64,000 nt of DNA, taken from positions 47,227,761-47,291,760 of the forward strand of contig NC_081554.1 in assembly GCF_963082655.1 (NCBI RefSeq), in the 5' to 3' direction. The notes under the pieces are model-generated. The model saw only the letters and a list, made by a program, of their open reading frames with translations. It was not told where the DNA came from and searched no databases. This document shows, one piece after another, positions 43,201-51,540 of this stretch. Both the position numbers and the translations under genes were made by a program. The stretch comes from Stomoxys calcitrans. Its lineage: Eukaryota; Arthropoda; Insecta; Diptera; Muscidae. The first letter of the stretch is position 1; each line of letters opens with the position of its first letter.

Positions 43201-45419
43201 GGCTATGCCCCTTCATAGTTCTCGCAAAACTTCTAATGCGGGATGTTTGGTTATCCAAAGTCGGGTGGGATGATCCCCTTCCTCCGAATTTACTTGCAGC
43301 ATGGCATTCATTCTTGGGGAATTATTCTAGGATTGGAGATATACGAATTCCTCGCTGGATACATTTCACTCCTGAAAGCGATATGGAACTCCATGGCTTC
43401 TGTGACGCCTCTGAAAAGGCGTACGCAATAGCCATTTATGTTCGAGTCGCGGCTCCCAGCGGTGAAATTGTCACACACCTCCTTATGTCAAAATCGAGGG
43501 TGGCACCATTGAAGACAATTTCAATTCCTAGACTCGAACTTTGTGGCGCGGCCTTACTGGCGGAGGCCATTGAATCGATTCTGCCGTCCATTCCAAATTG
43601 CAAGGTTTTCTGTTGGACAGATTCAACGATAGTCCTTGCCTGGTTAATGAAACCAGCGTTCCAATGGAAGACTTTTGTGGCTAACCGTGTTTCAAAAATA
43701 TGTGAGGTAGTACCAGTGGACCACTGGGGCCATGTTGAATCAAGGCAGAATCCTGCGGATTTGGCTTCCCGTGGAGTGTTTCCCGATGAGTTAATTCAGA
43801 ATGACCTTTGGTGGTTTGGTCCTCTGTGGCTTAGGCATCCATCGAGCCTTTGGCCAATTAAGAATGGTTTGCCAATAGATGAGACACTATTGGAAGCTAA
43901 GACTATTCACAGCCACTTTACTTACTTCCAAAACTACCAAGATCCTCTGGATAGGTTTTCTTCGCTGGGAAGAGCTCTTAGAGTGATGGCATATGTATAC
44001 CGTTTTATTTCTAATTGCCGTGCTTCAGCCGATATAACTTCACGAACTCATTCGCTGACCAATGACGAAATCCAGGATGTTCGAGATCGTTTAATTGTCT
44101 TGTCACAAAAATTATTTTATCCAACTGAATATAAGGCATTGTCAAATGGGGAGCAAATTACGTCCACCAGTTCCTTATTGACTTTGAACCCCTTTTGTGA
44201 TCCTAAAGGCCTCTTAAGAATATGTAGTCGCATAGCCCATTCCGAGAGCCTCACTTATAATGAGCGTTATCCTATTATCCTGCCGTATCACGGTACCTTC
44301 TCCCGATTGCTGATACTATTCATACATTGCATTACATTGCATGGAGGCAACAGTTTAATGCTACGAATGTTGCGTCTCCAGTTCTGGATTCCAAAGGCGA
44401 AAATTCTTATAAAGGCCTGTGTTCACAATTGCAAGATTTGTGTAATTTCCAAACACAAGCTTAGAACGCAGCTGATGGGAACCCTTCCTCCAGAACGTAC
44501 CACGCTCAGTCGACCATTCACGAATACTGGTATTGACTTTGCAGGTCCGTTCGACATAAAAAACTACTCGGCGCGATCCTGTACTATAACAAAGGGATAC
44601 GTATGTTTATTCGTTTGTTTCGCTACACGTGCTATCCACTTGGAGCTCACAAGTTCCTTGACCACTTCAGCCTTTCTAGCGGCCTTTCACCGTTTTTCTT
44701 CCAGACGTGGGTGTCCCTTAAAGATCTTTTCCGACAATGGCAAAACATTTGTTGGAGCATCGAAAGAGGTGGCGAAAAACTTTCTTCAAAGATCGCGGGA
44801 CGAGACACTTTTCCAATTCTCCTACCAGCGCTTATCCTGGCACTTCATTCCACCAGGAGCTCCTCATATGGGAGGGCTCTGGGAAGCCGGGGTGAAAAGT
44901 TTTAAGGCTCATTTCCGAAAGATGGCAGGATGTCATAAATTTACGTTCGAGGAATTCACTACTATACTTTCCCGTATCGAAGCCTGTTTAAACTCGCGAC
45001 CTATTTCACCTTTATCCGAAAATCCCGACGATTTGCTAGCTCTTACCCCTGGACATTTCCTTACTGGGGGTCCTTTGCTTTCACCTGCCGAACCTGACGA
45101 ATCCGAGACTACTATTTCTGTAGTTAATCGTTGGCGAAGAGTTGTGGCATTATCTCAACAGTTCAGTATTAGATGGAAACATGAGTATCTTAAAGAGCTT
45201 CACAAGCGCATTAAATGGAAAAGACCACAGCCAAATATCCAGATTGGTTCTATGGTTGTTGTGAGAGACGACTGTTTGCCACCCCAGGAATGGAAATTGG
45301 GGCGTATTTCGAAGATATATTATGGCAAGGATGATTTAGTGCGAGTAGTCGATATAACTACACAAAGGGGAACCATAACTCGGCCTGTTGTAAAAGTCGT
45401 GGTACTCCCACCATGTTAG
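40233..45419 (+). CDS. BEL/Pao gag-pol polyprotein (1728 aa)
   Basis: Encodes the structural and enzymatic proteins that make virus-like particles, copy the RNA and insert the cDNA. A DUF1759 gag-like region starts near residue 118 (LPPCDTDLFHGDYLSWPSF). Zinc knuckles start at residues 339, 373 and 392 (CKLCPNENHTIRLC, CLNCFSKGHLVKDC, CQKCNRRHNTLLH). The retropepsin site is FDSGS (Asp467). The reverse transcriptase has Asp804 (NSDIEKMY) and YVDD at 880-883. Pao-type RNase H (peptidase A17 family in databases) has Asp1058 in CDAS, plus PRLELCGA and CWTDST. The integrase has an H-H-C-C zinc region (HCITLHGG, CVHNCKIC) and catalytic Asp1435, Asp1501 and Glu1551. The C-terminus (VVNRWRRV, EWKLGRI) is the DUF5641 region. 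All core residues are present and no stop interrupts them. The ATG at 40233 fits ACAGAATGG, and upstream frames close before it. Confidence 0.93.
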   Translation: MALSNFIQISDALIEFNAELESELLHQSAIHSLEVHRDELREIWQRVKPKYEASLAELAAADDKRDIETLKARYQTTYRTYVYGIAKISEVIESKRSAAVSPPNPTRLEFSSSPNVNLPPCDTDLFHGDYLSWPSFRDLFTALYINNTRLSPVEKLFHLNSKTRGEAREIVRKAPLTNEGFELAWRALEVRFDNKRLLLNSQLKTLFNLPGITVESSESIKQIQSTINGIIASLKLYSIDIKSWNPIFVYVCSMRLPEITLSLWEQSVKNKSDFPSWTELDSFLTCRFQTLETVRDFGFPSTSQSISNSKNENVGKSMPKNSSSKRVNSYRNGVVIPNCKLCPNENHTIRLCSKFHNMTYADRLTTVKQLKLCLNCFSKGHLVKDCKSAFNCQKCNRRHNTLLHQDCNEEMEIPETDQKSIQSTSNGDSIVPIQSCFAANSKTVLLGTAMVGIRHNGEIFKARALFDSGSEASFLSEHLFNLLKLKARKFMAHISGLNGTLSAKAQKICMLQITSPMTSGFDLEAPIMVIPKLTSSLPTFSVSEEMFSTLPDIHLADPEFYRSSYIDILIGADLIPQVMLNGIINPVCGSLLAQETVFGWILTGPIPKEPISVFRTTVSLPDDIALDELVSKFWELEDLPRVKPISDMDKYCEDMFVETTTRNEAGRYIVTLPFKPEFPSGIQLGQSQKIALSQYTRNENRLLRDIELKRQYDAVLAEYIELGHMKRVRDIDFTPKSNFHYLPHHAVVRPNSVTTKVRVVFNASNPTSNGMSLNDVLHPGPSLQKDLCTLLLQWRFYKVVFNSDIEKMYRQICVHPKHTTFQRILYRKSPYDEIEEFELQTVTFGVNCAPFLALRTIQQLATDVRLQYPLASEILESSMYVDDVLGGSHDILSATKTQKELISALGTAGFLLRKWTSNSKEFLKSIPKDHLLNSEFLEFEDSSKAKTLSVRWNAKLDDFYFVAGQLDANSDPTKRNILSNISKLFDPAGWLCPFIVLAKLLMRDVWLSKVGWDDPLPPNLLAAWHSFLGNYSRIGDIRIPRWIHFTPESDMELHGFCDASEKAYAIAIYVRVAAPSGEIVTHLLMSKSRVAPLKTISIPRLELCGAALLAEAIESILPSIPNCKVFCWTDSTIVLAWLMKPAFQWKTFVANRVSKICEVVPVDHWGHVESRQNPADLASRGVFPDELIQNDLWWFGPLWLRHPSSLWPIKNGLPIDETLLEAKTIHSHFTYFQNYQDPLDRFSSLGRALRVMAYVYRFISNCRASADITSRTHSLTNDEIQDVRDRLIVLSQKLFYPTEYKALSNGEQITSTSSLLTLNPFCDPKGLLRICSRIAHSESLTYNERYPIILPYHGTFSRLLILFIHCITLHGGNSLMLRMLRLQFWIPKAKILIKACVHNCKICVISKHKLRTQLMGTLPPERTTLSRPFTNTGIDFAGPFDIKNYSARSCTITKGYVCLFVCFATRAIHLELTSSLTTSAFLAAFHRFSSRRGCPLKIFSDNGKTFVGASKEVAKNFLQRSRDETLFQFSYQRLSWHFIPPGAPHMGGLWEAGVKSFKAHFRKMAGCHKFTFEEFTTILSRIEACLNSRPISPLSENPDDLLALTPGHFLTGGPLLSPAEPDESETTISVVNRWRRVVALSQQFSIRWKHEYLKELHKRIKWKRPQPNIQIGSMVVVRDDCLPPQEWKLGRISKIYYGKDDLVRVVDITTQRGTITRPVVKVVVLPPC

Positions 45420-45459
45420 AAATTAGTTATTCAATTTCCTTTTGTTACATTATTGTCCT

Positions 45460-45487
45460 TTATTATATTTTAGTTTACTCTTACAGA
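45460..45487 (+). promoter_or_regulatory. Candidate 3' splice site for the second BEL ORF
   Basis: A T-rich stretch (TATATTTTAGTTTACTC) leads to TTACAG with AG at 45485-45486. The next ATG is 45488. Position and sequence suit the acceptor of a subgenomic mRNA; the donor would be in the leader. Confidence 0.5.
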
Positions 45488-46336
45488 ATGCCACCTATTT
45501 TATCCCGCCTTAGCCGTTCCGAGGCAAACAAAAATTATTACTCTTGCAGAATCTGTTCACAAAACCACGGTCTTCGTAAATGCAAGGTATTCCGAAAAAA
45601 GGATGCGAAACAACGTATGCAATTAGTTGTGACTCACCGCTACTGTCCAAACTGTTTAGCCCATCAACACTCATCTAGTTCTTGTTTTTCAACTAAAGGA
45701 TGTCGGTTTTGTGGAGGCAACCATCACTCCTTATTGCATATAGATAATCCAAAATTGCGAAGCAAGAAAACAAGGACAGTAAAGGTCGAAAAAAGCCCCG
45801 CAGGTGAACCACCAAACACCAGTTCAACTAACCAGCGATCACTAACGATAGCGTCTATTGCAACTCCAAACGCCACTTTGCTATTTCCAACGGCTATAAT
45901 ACTGGATGTGATCGGCAAGAAAAAGCACCATATCCGCGCAGTTATTGATCCTTGCACCGCCATTAGTAAAATATCTAAACAGTTTGTTGAAGAGCTACGA
46001 CTTAACACAACTGTCCTAGGATCGGAGTCCATATGTGCAGTCTCTATAGCATCTCGCCACTCTTCTCACACTGTTTTAGACACCACAATGAGAGTCAACA
46101 ACCACATATCAATGGACACGCCTAATAGATCCATTGATGCTGCCATTGCTGCAAAATTCGCTAATTTGACTTTAGCAGATCCAAAATTTTATATCTCTGG
46201 GCCGTTTTCAATCGTACTTGGATCTGACATATATGGGCGCATTATATTACCGGGTCTTTTAGCTAGTGATGGCTCTCTTCCAGTCGCCACAAATACTATC
46301 TTCGGCTGGGTGCTGTCTGGCTCATGCACCACCTGA
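45488..46336 (+). CDS. Second BEL ORF: zinc knuckles plus degenerate retropepsin (282 aa)
   Basis: Lies where other elements carry env but shows no envelope features. Three zinc motifs (C20-C23-H27-C32; C53-C56-H61-C66; C72-C75-H79/80-H84) mirror those of the polyprotein in spacing. A protease-like domain then aligns with the polyprotein's: RAVIDPCTAISKISKQF against RALFDSGSEASFLSEHL, later FSIVLGSDIYGRIILPG against the IDILIGADLIPQVMLNG region, ending IFGWVLSG. The D-S-G catalytic triplet is D154-P-C, so proteolysis is unlikely (inference). The frame is open from 45413, overlapping the gag-pol stop, but TTTACTCTTACAG ends at 45486, two bases before the ATG at 45488. I prefer that start on a spliced mRNA. 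Starting at 45413 would add a hydrophobic N-terminus (ISFCYIIVLYYILV). Function unknown; RNA binding or a trans-acting gag partner is possible. Confidence 0.8.
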   Translation: MPPILSRLSRSEANKNYYSCRICSQNHGLRKCKVFRKKDAKQRMQLVVTHRYCPNCLAHQHSSSSCFSTKGCRFCGGNHHSLLHIDNPKLRSKKTRTVKVEKSPAGEPPNTSSTNQRSLTIASIATPNATLLFPTAIILDVIGKKKHHIRAVIDPCTAISKISKQFVEELRLNTTVLGSESICAVSIASRHSSHTVLDTTMRVNNHISMDTPNRSIDAAIAAKFANLTLADPKFYISGPFSIVLGSDIYGRIILPGLLASDGSLPVATNTIFGWVLSGSCTT

Positions 46337-46595
46337 TGCAACAACTATTGAACTGGATTATATTTAAAATTAACATTAGAATCTATAAGTAAACTGAATT
46401 GTTATTAAATTTTGACTAGAGATAACCCTTATAGTATTAAGGCATATGGAATTTCAAGCATTTTATGAACACTCAAAGATCGTATGAATTGTATATTTTC
46501 CTATTTTTTTTTTTTTTTTTTTTTTTTTGACCTCATACCATTATATATTTGAATTTAAAACTTTTACCTTGCAATCTTGCAACATGGGCCGGTAA
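46337..46595 (+). other. BEL 3' untranslated region
   Basis: Contains a run of more than twenty T bases near 46504-46529 and AT-rich text. A classical polypurine tract directly before the 3' LTR is not evident; the last bases are ATGGGCCGGTAA. Confidence 0.6.
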
Positions 46596-46988
46596 TGTTT
46601 GTGCCACACAACTTCCAGGTCTGCATTTTTATAATGCCACATACAGAGGGCACTGAGAACACTACACTTTTTAGTTCTAAATTTAGTTTTATGGTAAACT
46701 AAATGTCATTATTTTGAGAAGTCATGACTATGAAATGAAAGACTCGTTCATTCCGTTTTAACTTCGAGAGCAATAAAGTTCAGTCTTCGTAAAATCTAAA
46801 CATATATCGTTTTTTTTTGTTAAGTCATTGTGACTTGGTATTAAGGTTACTTTTTTACATACATAACCCAAAAACTCATTTCGAGTCTTAAGGGTTTTGG
46901 ACTTTCCAAGCTTCCAAAAAGAATTTCTATCTTTCAGGAGGCCATTATCACCCTTTCGTTCACAGTCCACTGAACCCCAACGTTTTCA
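46596..46988 (+). repeat. 3' LTR of the BEL element (393 bp)
   Basis: Same length and ends as the 5' LTR, with only two differences noticed. The base after its terminal CA is not host DNA but the start of an inverted pol segment (TGCCATCTTTCGG). Confidence 0.9.
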
Positions 46989-47553
46989 TGCCATCTTTCG
47001 GAAATGAGCCTTAAAACTTTTCACCCCGGCTTCCCAGAGCCCTCCCATATGAGGAGCTCCTGGTGGAATGAAGTGCCAGGATAAGCGCTGGTAGGAGAAT
47101 TGGAAAAGTGTCTCGTCCCGCGATCTTTGAAGAAAGTTTTTCGCCACCTCTTTCGATGCTCCAACAAATGTTTTGCCATTGTCGGAAAAGATCTTTAAGG
47201 GACACCCACGTCTGGAAGAAAAACGGTGAAAGGCCGCTAGAAAGGCTGAAGTGGTCAAGGAACTTGTGAGCTCCAAGTGGATAGCACGTGTAGCGAAACA
47301 AACGAATAAACATACGTATCCCTTTGTTATAGTACAGGATCGCGCCGAGTAGTTTTTTATGTCGAACGGACCTGCAAAGTCAATACCAGTATTCGTGAAT
47401 GGTCGACTGAGCGTGGTACGTTCTGGAGGAAGGGTTCCCATCAGCTGCGTTCTAAGCTTGTGTTTGGAAATTACACAAATCTTGCAATTGTGAACACAGG
47501 CCTTTATAAGAATTTTCGCCTTTGGAATCCAGAACTGTTGCATGGAGGCAACA
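46989..47553 (-). pseudogene. Inverted integrase fragment attached to the 3' LTR
   Basis: Bases 46989-47537 are the reverse complement of 44927-44379 with no difference that I noticed. On the minus strand they encode the integrase from FWIPKAKILI to VKSFKAHFRKMA, including both catalytic Asp residues and the Glu. The last 16 bases, 47538-47553 (TTGCATGGAGGCAACA), match pol 44337-44352 in forward orientation, so the polarity flips again. It ends in CA and is followed by CTACT. The fragment has no start or promoter of its own. Confidence 0.9.
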
Positions 47554-47700
47554 CTACTAAAATAAGCTTTTTCTAAAGAAAACTGCTGAAAATACCTTCC
47601 CTCAGGGAAAGTGTATTGAAGCTGCCTTTCCTTCAGAGGAAAATCACTGAAACTACCTTTTCCCCAGGGAAAAGTACCAAAATTTTCCTTCTTAAAACCC
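47554..47700. repeat. 30-bp minisatellite (right part)
   Basis: After CTACT-AAAAT, units of 30, 30, 31 and 30 bp follow from 47564, 47594, 47624 and 47655. Each has a pyrimidine half and a complementary purine half (ACCTTCCCTCAGGGAAAGT; ACCTTTTCCCCAGGGAAAAG). The array is the target into which the BEL element inserted. Confidence 0.8.
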
Positions 47701-47818
47701 TTCCTAAGAGGAGAAGGTCAAATTCAGCAGATTTCGAGTTAAACATTCGAAACAAATGACAATTTTCTAATGGTTTATGTGGTGTATAGTTGGTTGCTGA
47801 GCATTAGTTTTAGATTTA

Positions 47819-48055
47819 TTGGGCTGCCCAAAAAGTAATTGCGGATTTTTTTTTAAAAAGTAAATGCATTTTTAATTAAACTTAAAATGAACTTTAATCA
47901 AATATACTTTTTTTACACTTTTTTTCTAAAGCAAGCTAAAAGTAACAGCTGATAACTGACAGAAGAAAGAATGCATTTACATAGTCACAAGCTGTGAAAA
48001 AATTTGTCAACGCCGACTATATGAAAAATCCGCAATTACTTTTTGGGCAACCCAA
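47819..48055 (-). mobile_element. Mariner-type MITE, copy 8
   Basis: 237 bp, TA on both sides, left end TTGGGCTGCCCAAAAAG with one change. Apparent frames here are non-coding. Confidence 0.88.
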
Positions 48056-48312
48056 TATTTTTATCTTGCTCGAATCTCCTCAGCCGCCTCTTCAAAAAAA
48101 TGTGTGCGAAATGAGGAAATGGGGTCAGTACTATATCAGTCAGTCAGCAATATATCAGTCAGCCAGATCTCGGTGATGACTAAAGTTTATTTCCACTTAA
48201 AAGTAAAAACTTGCTAAACAAATTTGGCTGGGATACCTGAGGGGAGCGCCCCATTGAAAAGCCCTCTTTACTTTACTTTACTTTAATTGGCTATGACAGA
48301 ATATTTGTTCCA

Positions 48313-48510
48313 CTAGCCGATAGCATTCCAAGCGCCTCGATCTTCTGCACTCATTCCAAAATCTCTGACACCAAGTTTCGAGGTGTCTCCCACCACTTGA
48401 TCTTTCCATCGGGCTTTTGGTCTTCCCGGTTTGCGTGTACCTTCAAAATACTTTTTTGCTGCCTTCAAAATACTTCTTTGCTGGAGCTTCTTCATCCATT
48501 CTGACAACAT
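48313..48510 (-). pseudogene. RTE C-terminal coding fragment
   Basis: Reads MLSEWMKKLQQRSILKAAKK and GRPKARWKDQVVGDTSKLGV, the C-terminal part that follows the reverse transcriptase in RTE proteins. Confidence 0.65.
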
Positions 48511-48809
48511 GACCTAGCCAACGCAGCCGTTGTATTTTGATGCGTGTAACTATGCTAAGGTCGTCTTACAGCTCATACGTCGCCTATATTCTCCATTATC
48601 GCAAACTGGTCCATATATTTTAAAAGAAGAATCTATCTCTCAAATACTCCAAGTACTGTCTCATCTGTTTTGACAAGTACCCATCCTTCAGAACCATATA
48701 ACAGCACGGCTAATATCAGTGTCTTGTATAGTGTAATCGTTCGTTGGTCGAGAGGTGGCCTTGTTTCTAGACTGCTTACTTAGTCTAAAGTAGCATCTGT
48801 TTGCCAGAA

Positions 48810-49160
48810 TTATTCTTCGCTTAATCTCAAAACTGGTGTCATCAGAAAAAATTTGCTGACTATTTCAAAGTTGTGGTTCCCAACTTTCTCCATTTTCTTT
48901 ATGTGCTCGGTTGTGCAAGGCGTTTTGGGAGTTGAAACCATCAATTTCGTCTTATCTCCATTTACTTCTAGACTCATTTTCACTGACTCTCTTTTGATTC
49001 TTTCAAAGGCTGCAGTTACTACTTCCGGTGACCGACCTAAGATATCGATATCGTCGGCATAGGCGAGTAGCATGTGATCTCTTGTAAATAGTGTGCCATA
49101 TCTATTCACATCTGCATCTCGTATAATCTTTTCCAACAGGAGAATAATCTTCTCAGACAA
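48810..49160 (-). pseudogene. RTE reverse transcriptase palm fragment
   Basis: Contains MLLAYADDIDILGRSPEVV (motif C with both Asp), then MSLEVNGDKTKLMVST (motif D region). Motif B text (RQGDSLSC-like) lies just 5' of it on the minus strand in another frame, at 49160-49200. Frameshifts separate it from the N-terminal part. Confidence 0.75.
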
Positions 49161-49212
49161 GGAGGAGCCATCACACGATAAGCTGTCTCCTTGTCTGAAA
49201 CCTCGTTTGCTA

Positions 49213-49854
49213 TTAAATGATTCGGAGAGATTCTTTCCTATTCTTGCTGAGTCTTGTTAATTTTGCAGGGATACCAAACTCAGACATGGCTTGAAATACC
49301 TTTGAACGTAAAGGAGTATCGAAGGCGGCCTTGTGAACAACAAGGGGATGGTAGGGGATGCTGAGGTTCCAATCATCGTGTATGCGTTCTTCTAGCCAGA
49401 TCGGGCAGTCAAGCTGATGCATACGCCTTATCGGCGTGTCGCTTTCGTTCTTAAATAGTTCAGCGGGTAACCCGTCGGCTCCTGCTGCCTTGTTGTTCTT
49501 TAGTCGGGTCACTGCTACTTGGACCTCATTCTGACTAGGAGGTAAACATTCTATACCATCATCAGGGATTGGTTCTGCGGTATCCTCTTCGACGCCAACA
49601 TCGGACACTAGCAGTTGGGTAAAATGTTCTTTCCATATCCTCAGCATGTTATCTGTGTCAGTTACCAGATTTCCTTCTTTGTCTCTGCAGGAGGATGTGC
49701 CTGCACCAAAGCCATCGGTTTGATGTGTAATTCTTTGGTAGAATTTCCGAACTTCATTCTGACTCTTGTACATCTCAATTCCCCCACACTCATGTCTTTC
49801 CATTTCCTTTTCTTTCTGATGAATAGACGTTTCTCCTCTCTCCTTTTCTCCCAA
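49213..49854 (-). pseudogene. RTE linker and RT N-terminal fragment
   Basis: The 213-residue frame has EVRKFYQRITHQTDGFGAG, then RDKEGNLVTD, MLRIWKEHFTQLL and LKNNKAAGADGLPAELFK, the entry to the reverse transcriptase. It then changes register near SDTPIRRMHQL. A related scrap (NKAVGYDELPADLL) lies at 60.34 kb. Confidence 0.7.
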
Positions 49855-50432
49855 TACCTCTCCTTCATCTGGCGCGTTGCTATTGATTACAGGGTTGCTC
49901 TATATGCCACATTCTTGGCTTCAGTATCATCTCGACACTCTTGTTCGTACCATGGAGTTTCTTGGAGGAGGCTTCCGGTACCCAAGTACGGATTTCGCAG
50001 CAGTTGGGTAAAATGTTTTTTTCATATCCTCAGCTTGCTATCTATGTCAGGTACCAGATTTCCTTCCTTGTCTCTGCAGGAGGATGTGCCTGCACCAAAG
50101 ATATCGGTTTGATGTTTAGTTCTTTGCTAGAATTTCCGGACTTCATTACGACCCCCTTACATCTCAATTCGCTCACACTCACGTCTTTCCATTCCCTTTT
50201 TCTTTCTGGGGAATAGACGTTTCTCCTCTCTCCCGATACCTCTCCTTCATCTGGCGCGTTGCTACTGATTGCAAGGTTGCTCTATATGCCGCATTCTTGG
50301 CTTCAGTATCATCTCGACACTCTTGGTCGTACCATGGGTTTTTTGGTGGAGGCTTCCGGTACCCAAGTTCGGATTTCGCGGCATTTTCCATTATATCATC
50401 GGAACAAGGAGTGCTTTCATCAAGCAGTTGGG

Positions 50433-51510
50433 TCAGTCGAGTGAAGTATGCCCTTGCCATCTGTTGTATTTGCAGCTTTCAATGGCCAGCTTGCGTGCAG
50501 TGTCAGATTGTACTTTCCTCGCCATGTTGAAACGGGTGCGAACCTTTGCTGCAACAACGTAATGATCCGATTCTATATTCGCTCCACGGCTCGAACGCAC
50601 ATCCAACACGCTAGATGAATGCCTTCCATCTTTCACAACGTGATCAATTTGGTTCCTCGTGTTTTGATCAGGTAACATCCATGTGGCTTTGTGAATATTT
50701 TTCGGTTGAAATCTGGTGCTACTAACTACCATGTCTTTTGCTGCGGCGAAATCTATCAGCCTTAACCCATTACTGGACGTTATCTCGTGGGGGCTAAACT
50801 TTCCGACTGTTGGACCAAAACTGTCTTCCTTCTCCCTATCTTCGCATTTAAATGTCCCAGAAGAATTTTAATATTATGGGCGGGGCAGCAGTCATATTCT
50901 CTCTCTAGGCGCTCCAAAGGCGGATTAAAAATGTCTTCCTTCCCTATCTTCGCATTAAAATCTCCCAGAACAATTTTAATATCAGGGGCGGGGCAGCGGT
51001 CATATTCTCTCTTTAGGCGCTTGTAGAACATATCCTTGGTCTGCTAGTCTTTGCCTTCCGTCGGACTAGCATGGGCACAAATAAGGCTGATGTTGAAGAA
51101 TTTGGCTTTTATGCGGATTGTGGTTAGCCGCTCATCCAGCGGAGTAAAGCTGGGGAAAAGGTTTTTCAGTCTCCATTATCTCGTGGAGGCTAAACTTTTC
51201 GACTATTGGACCAACAATGTTTTCCTTCCCTATCTTCGCATTAAAATTTCCCAGAACGATTTTAATATCAGGGGCGGGGCAGCGGTCATATTCTCTCTCT
51301 AGGCGCTCGTAAAAAATATCCTTGGTCTGCTCGACTTTGTCTTCCGTGGGACTAGCATGGGCACAAATAAATGTCTTCCTTCCCCATCTTCGCATTAAAA
51401 TCTCCCAGAACGATTTTAATATCAGGGTCGGGGCAGTGGTCATATTCTCTCTCTAGGCGCTCGTAAAAATATCCTTGGTCTGCTAGTCTTTATCTTCCGT
51501 CGGACTAGCA
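50433..51510 (-). pseudogene. RTE endonuclease, multiplied segment
   Basis: Frames at 50433-50732, 50780-51031 and 51132-51443 hold endonuclease pieces. The segment for REYDRCPAPDIKIVLG and NFNAKIGKE occurs about four times with small changes (DFNAKIG, NFNAKIG, HLNAKIG), in the same direction. Such local amplification is unusual for a LINE and suggests unequal exchange or assembly collapse. Confidence 0.65.
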
Positions 51511-51540
51511 TGGGCACAAATAATGGTCAAAGAAAGGAAT

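Larger units (their letters stand above)
38009..47553 (+). mobile_element. BEL/Pao LTR retrotransposon with inverted pol tail, inserted as one unit
   Basis: Order: 5' LTR (38009-38401), leader, gag-pol ORF, second ORF, 3' region, 3' LTR (46596-46988), a 549-bp inverted copy of pol (46989-47537), and a 16-bp forward scrap of pol (47538-47553). The 5-bp CTACT lies outside both extremes. Class assignment rests on polyprotein order (gag-like DUF1759 region, zinc knuckles, protease, RT, RNase H, integrase, DUF5641 region) and on the continuous gag-pol frame, as in Bel/Pao and unlike most Gypsy or Copia elements. The main ORF is undamaged and the LTRs nearly identical, so the insertion is recent. 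Confidence 0.88.
48266..51540 (-). mobile_element. RTE-clade non-LTR retrotransposon, rearranged
   Basis: In minus orientation: apurinic-like endonuclease (EYDRCPAPDIKIVLGDFNAK in several copies, then NQIDHVVKDGRHSS and IESDHYVVAAKV, where SDH is the catalytic C-terminal motif), linker, RT, and C-terminal region (GRPKARWKDQVVGD). The left end at 48266-48285 is four CTTTA units, i.e. a TAAAG tail; short tandem-repeat tails are usual for RTE elements. The endonuclease segment is repeated about four times between 50.8 and 51.5 kb and the linker twice (49.6 and 50.0 kb). Stops and frameshifts make it inactive. Confidence 0.75.

Noticed and set aside
44603..44905. 100-residue frame inside pol, seen again at 47011-47313
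   Set aside because: Alternative frame of the integrase; it appears twice only because the segment is duplicated.
45413..45487. Upstream ATG of the second BEL ORF, overlapping the gag-pol stop, with a hydrophobic N-terminus
   Set aside because: Considered as a signal anchor or a frameshift product, but the AT-rich text and the acceptor-like site just before the next ATG favour 45488. Not excluded.
45488..46336. Envelope gene by position
   Set aside because: No signal peptide from the chosen start, no membrane anchor and no cleavage site; the content is zinc knuckles and a protease-like fold.
38009..47553. Nested insertion of one BEL copy into another, inverted copy
   Set aside because: The left flank (before 38009) shows no inverted BEL sequence continuing past pol 44927, and the minisatellite rejoins only if the tail belongs to the insertion.
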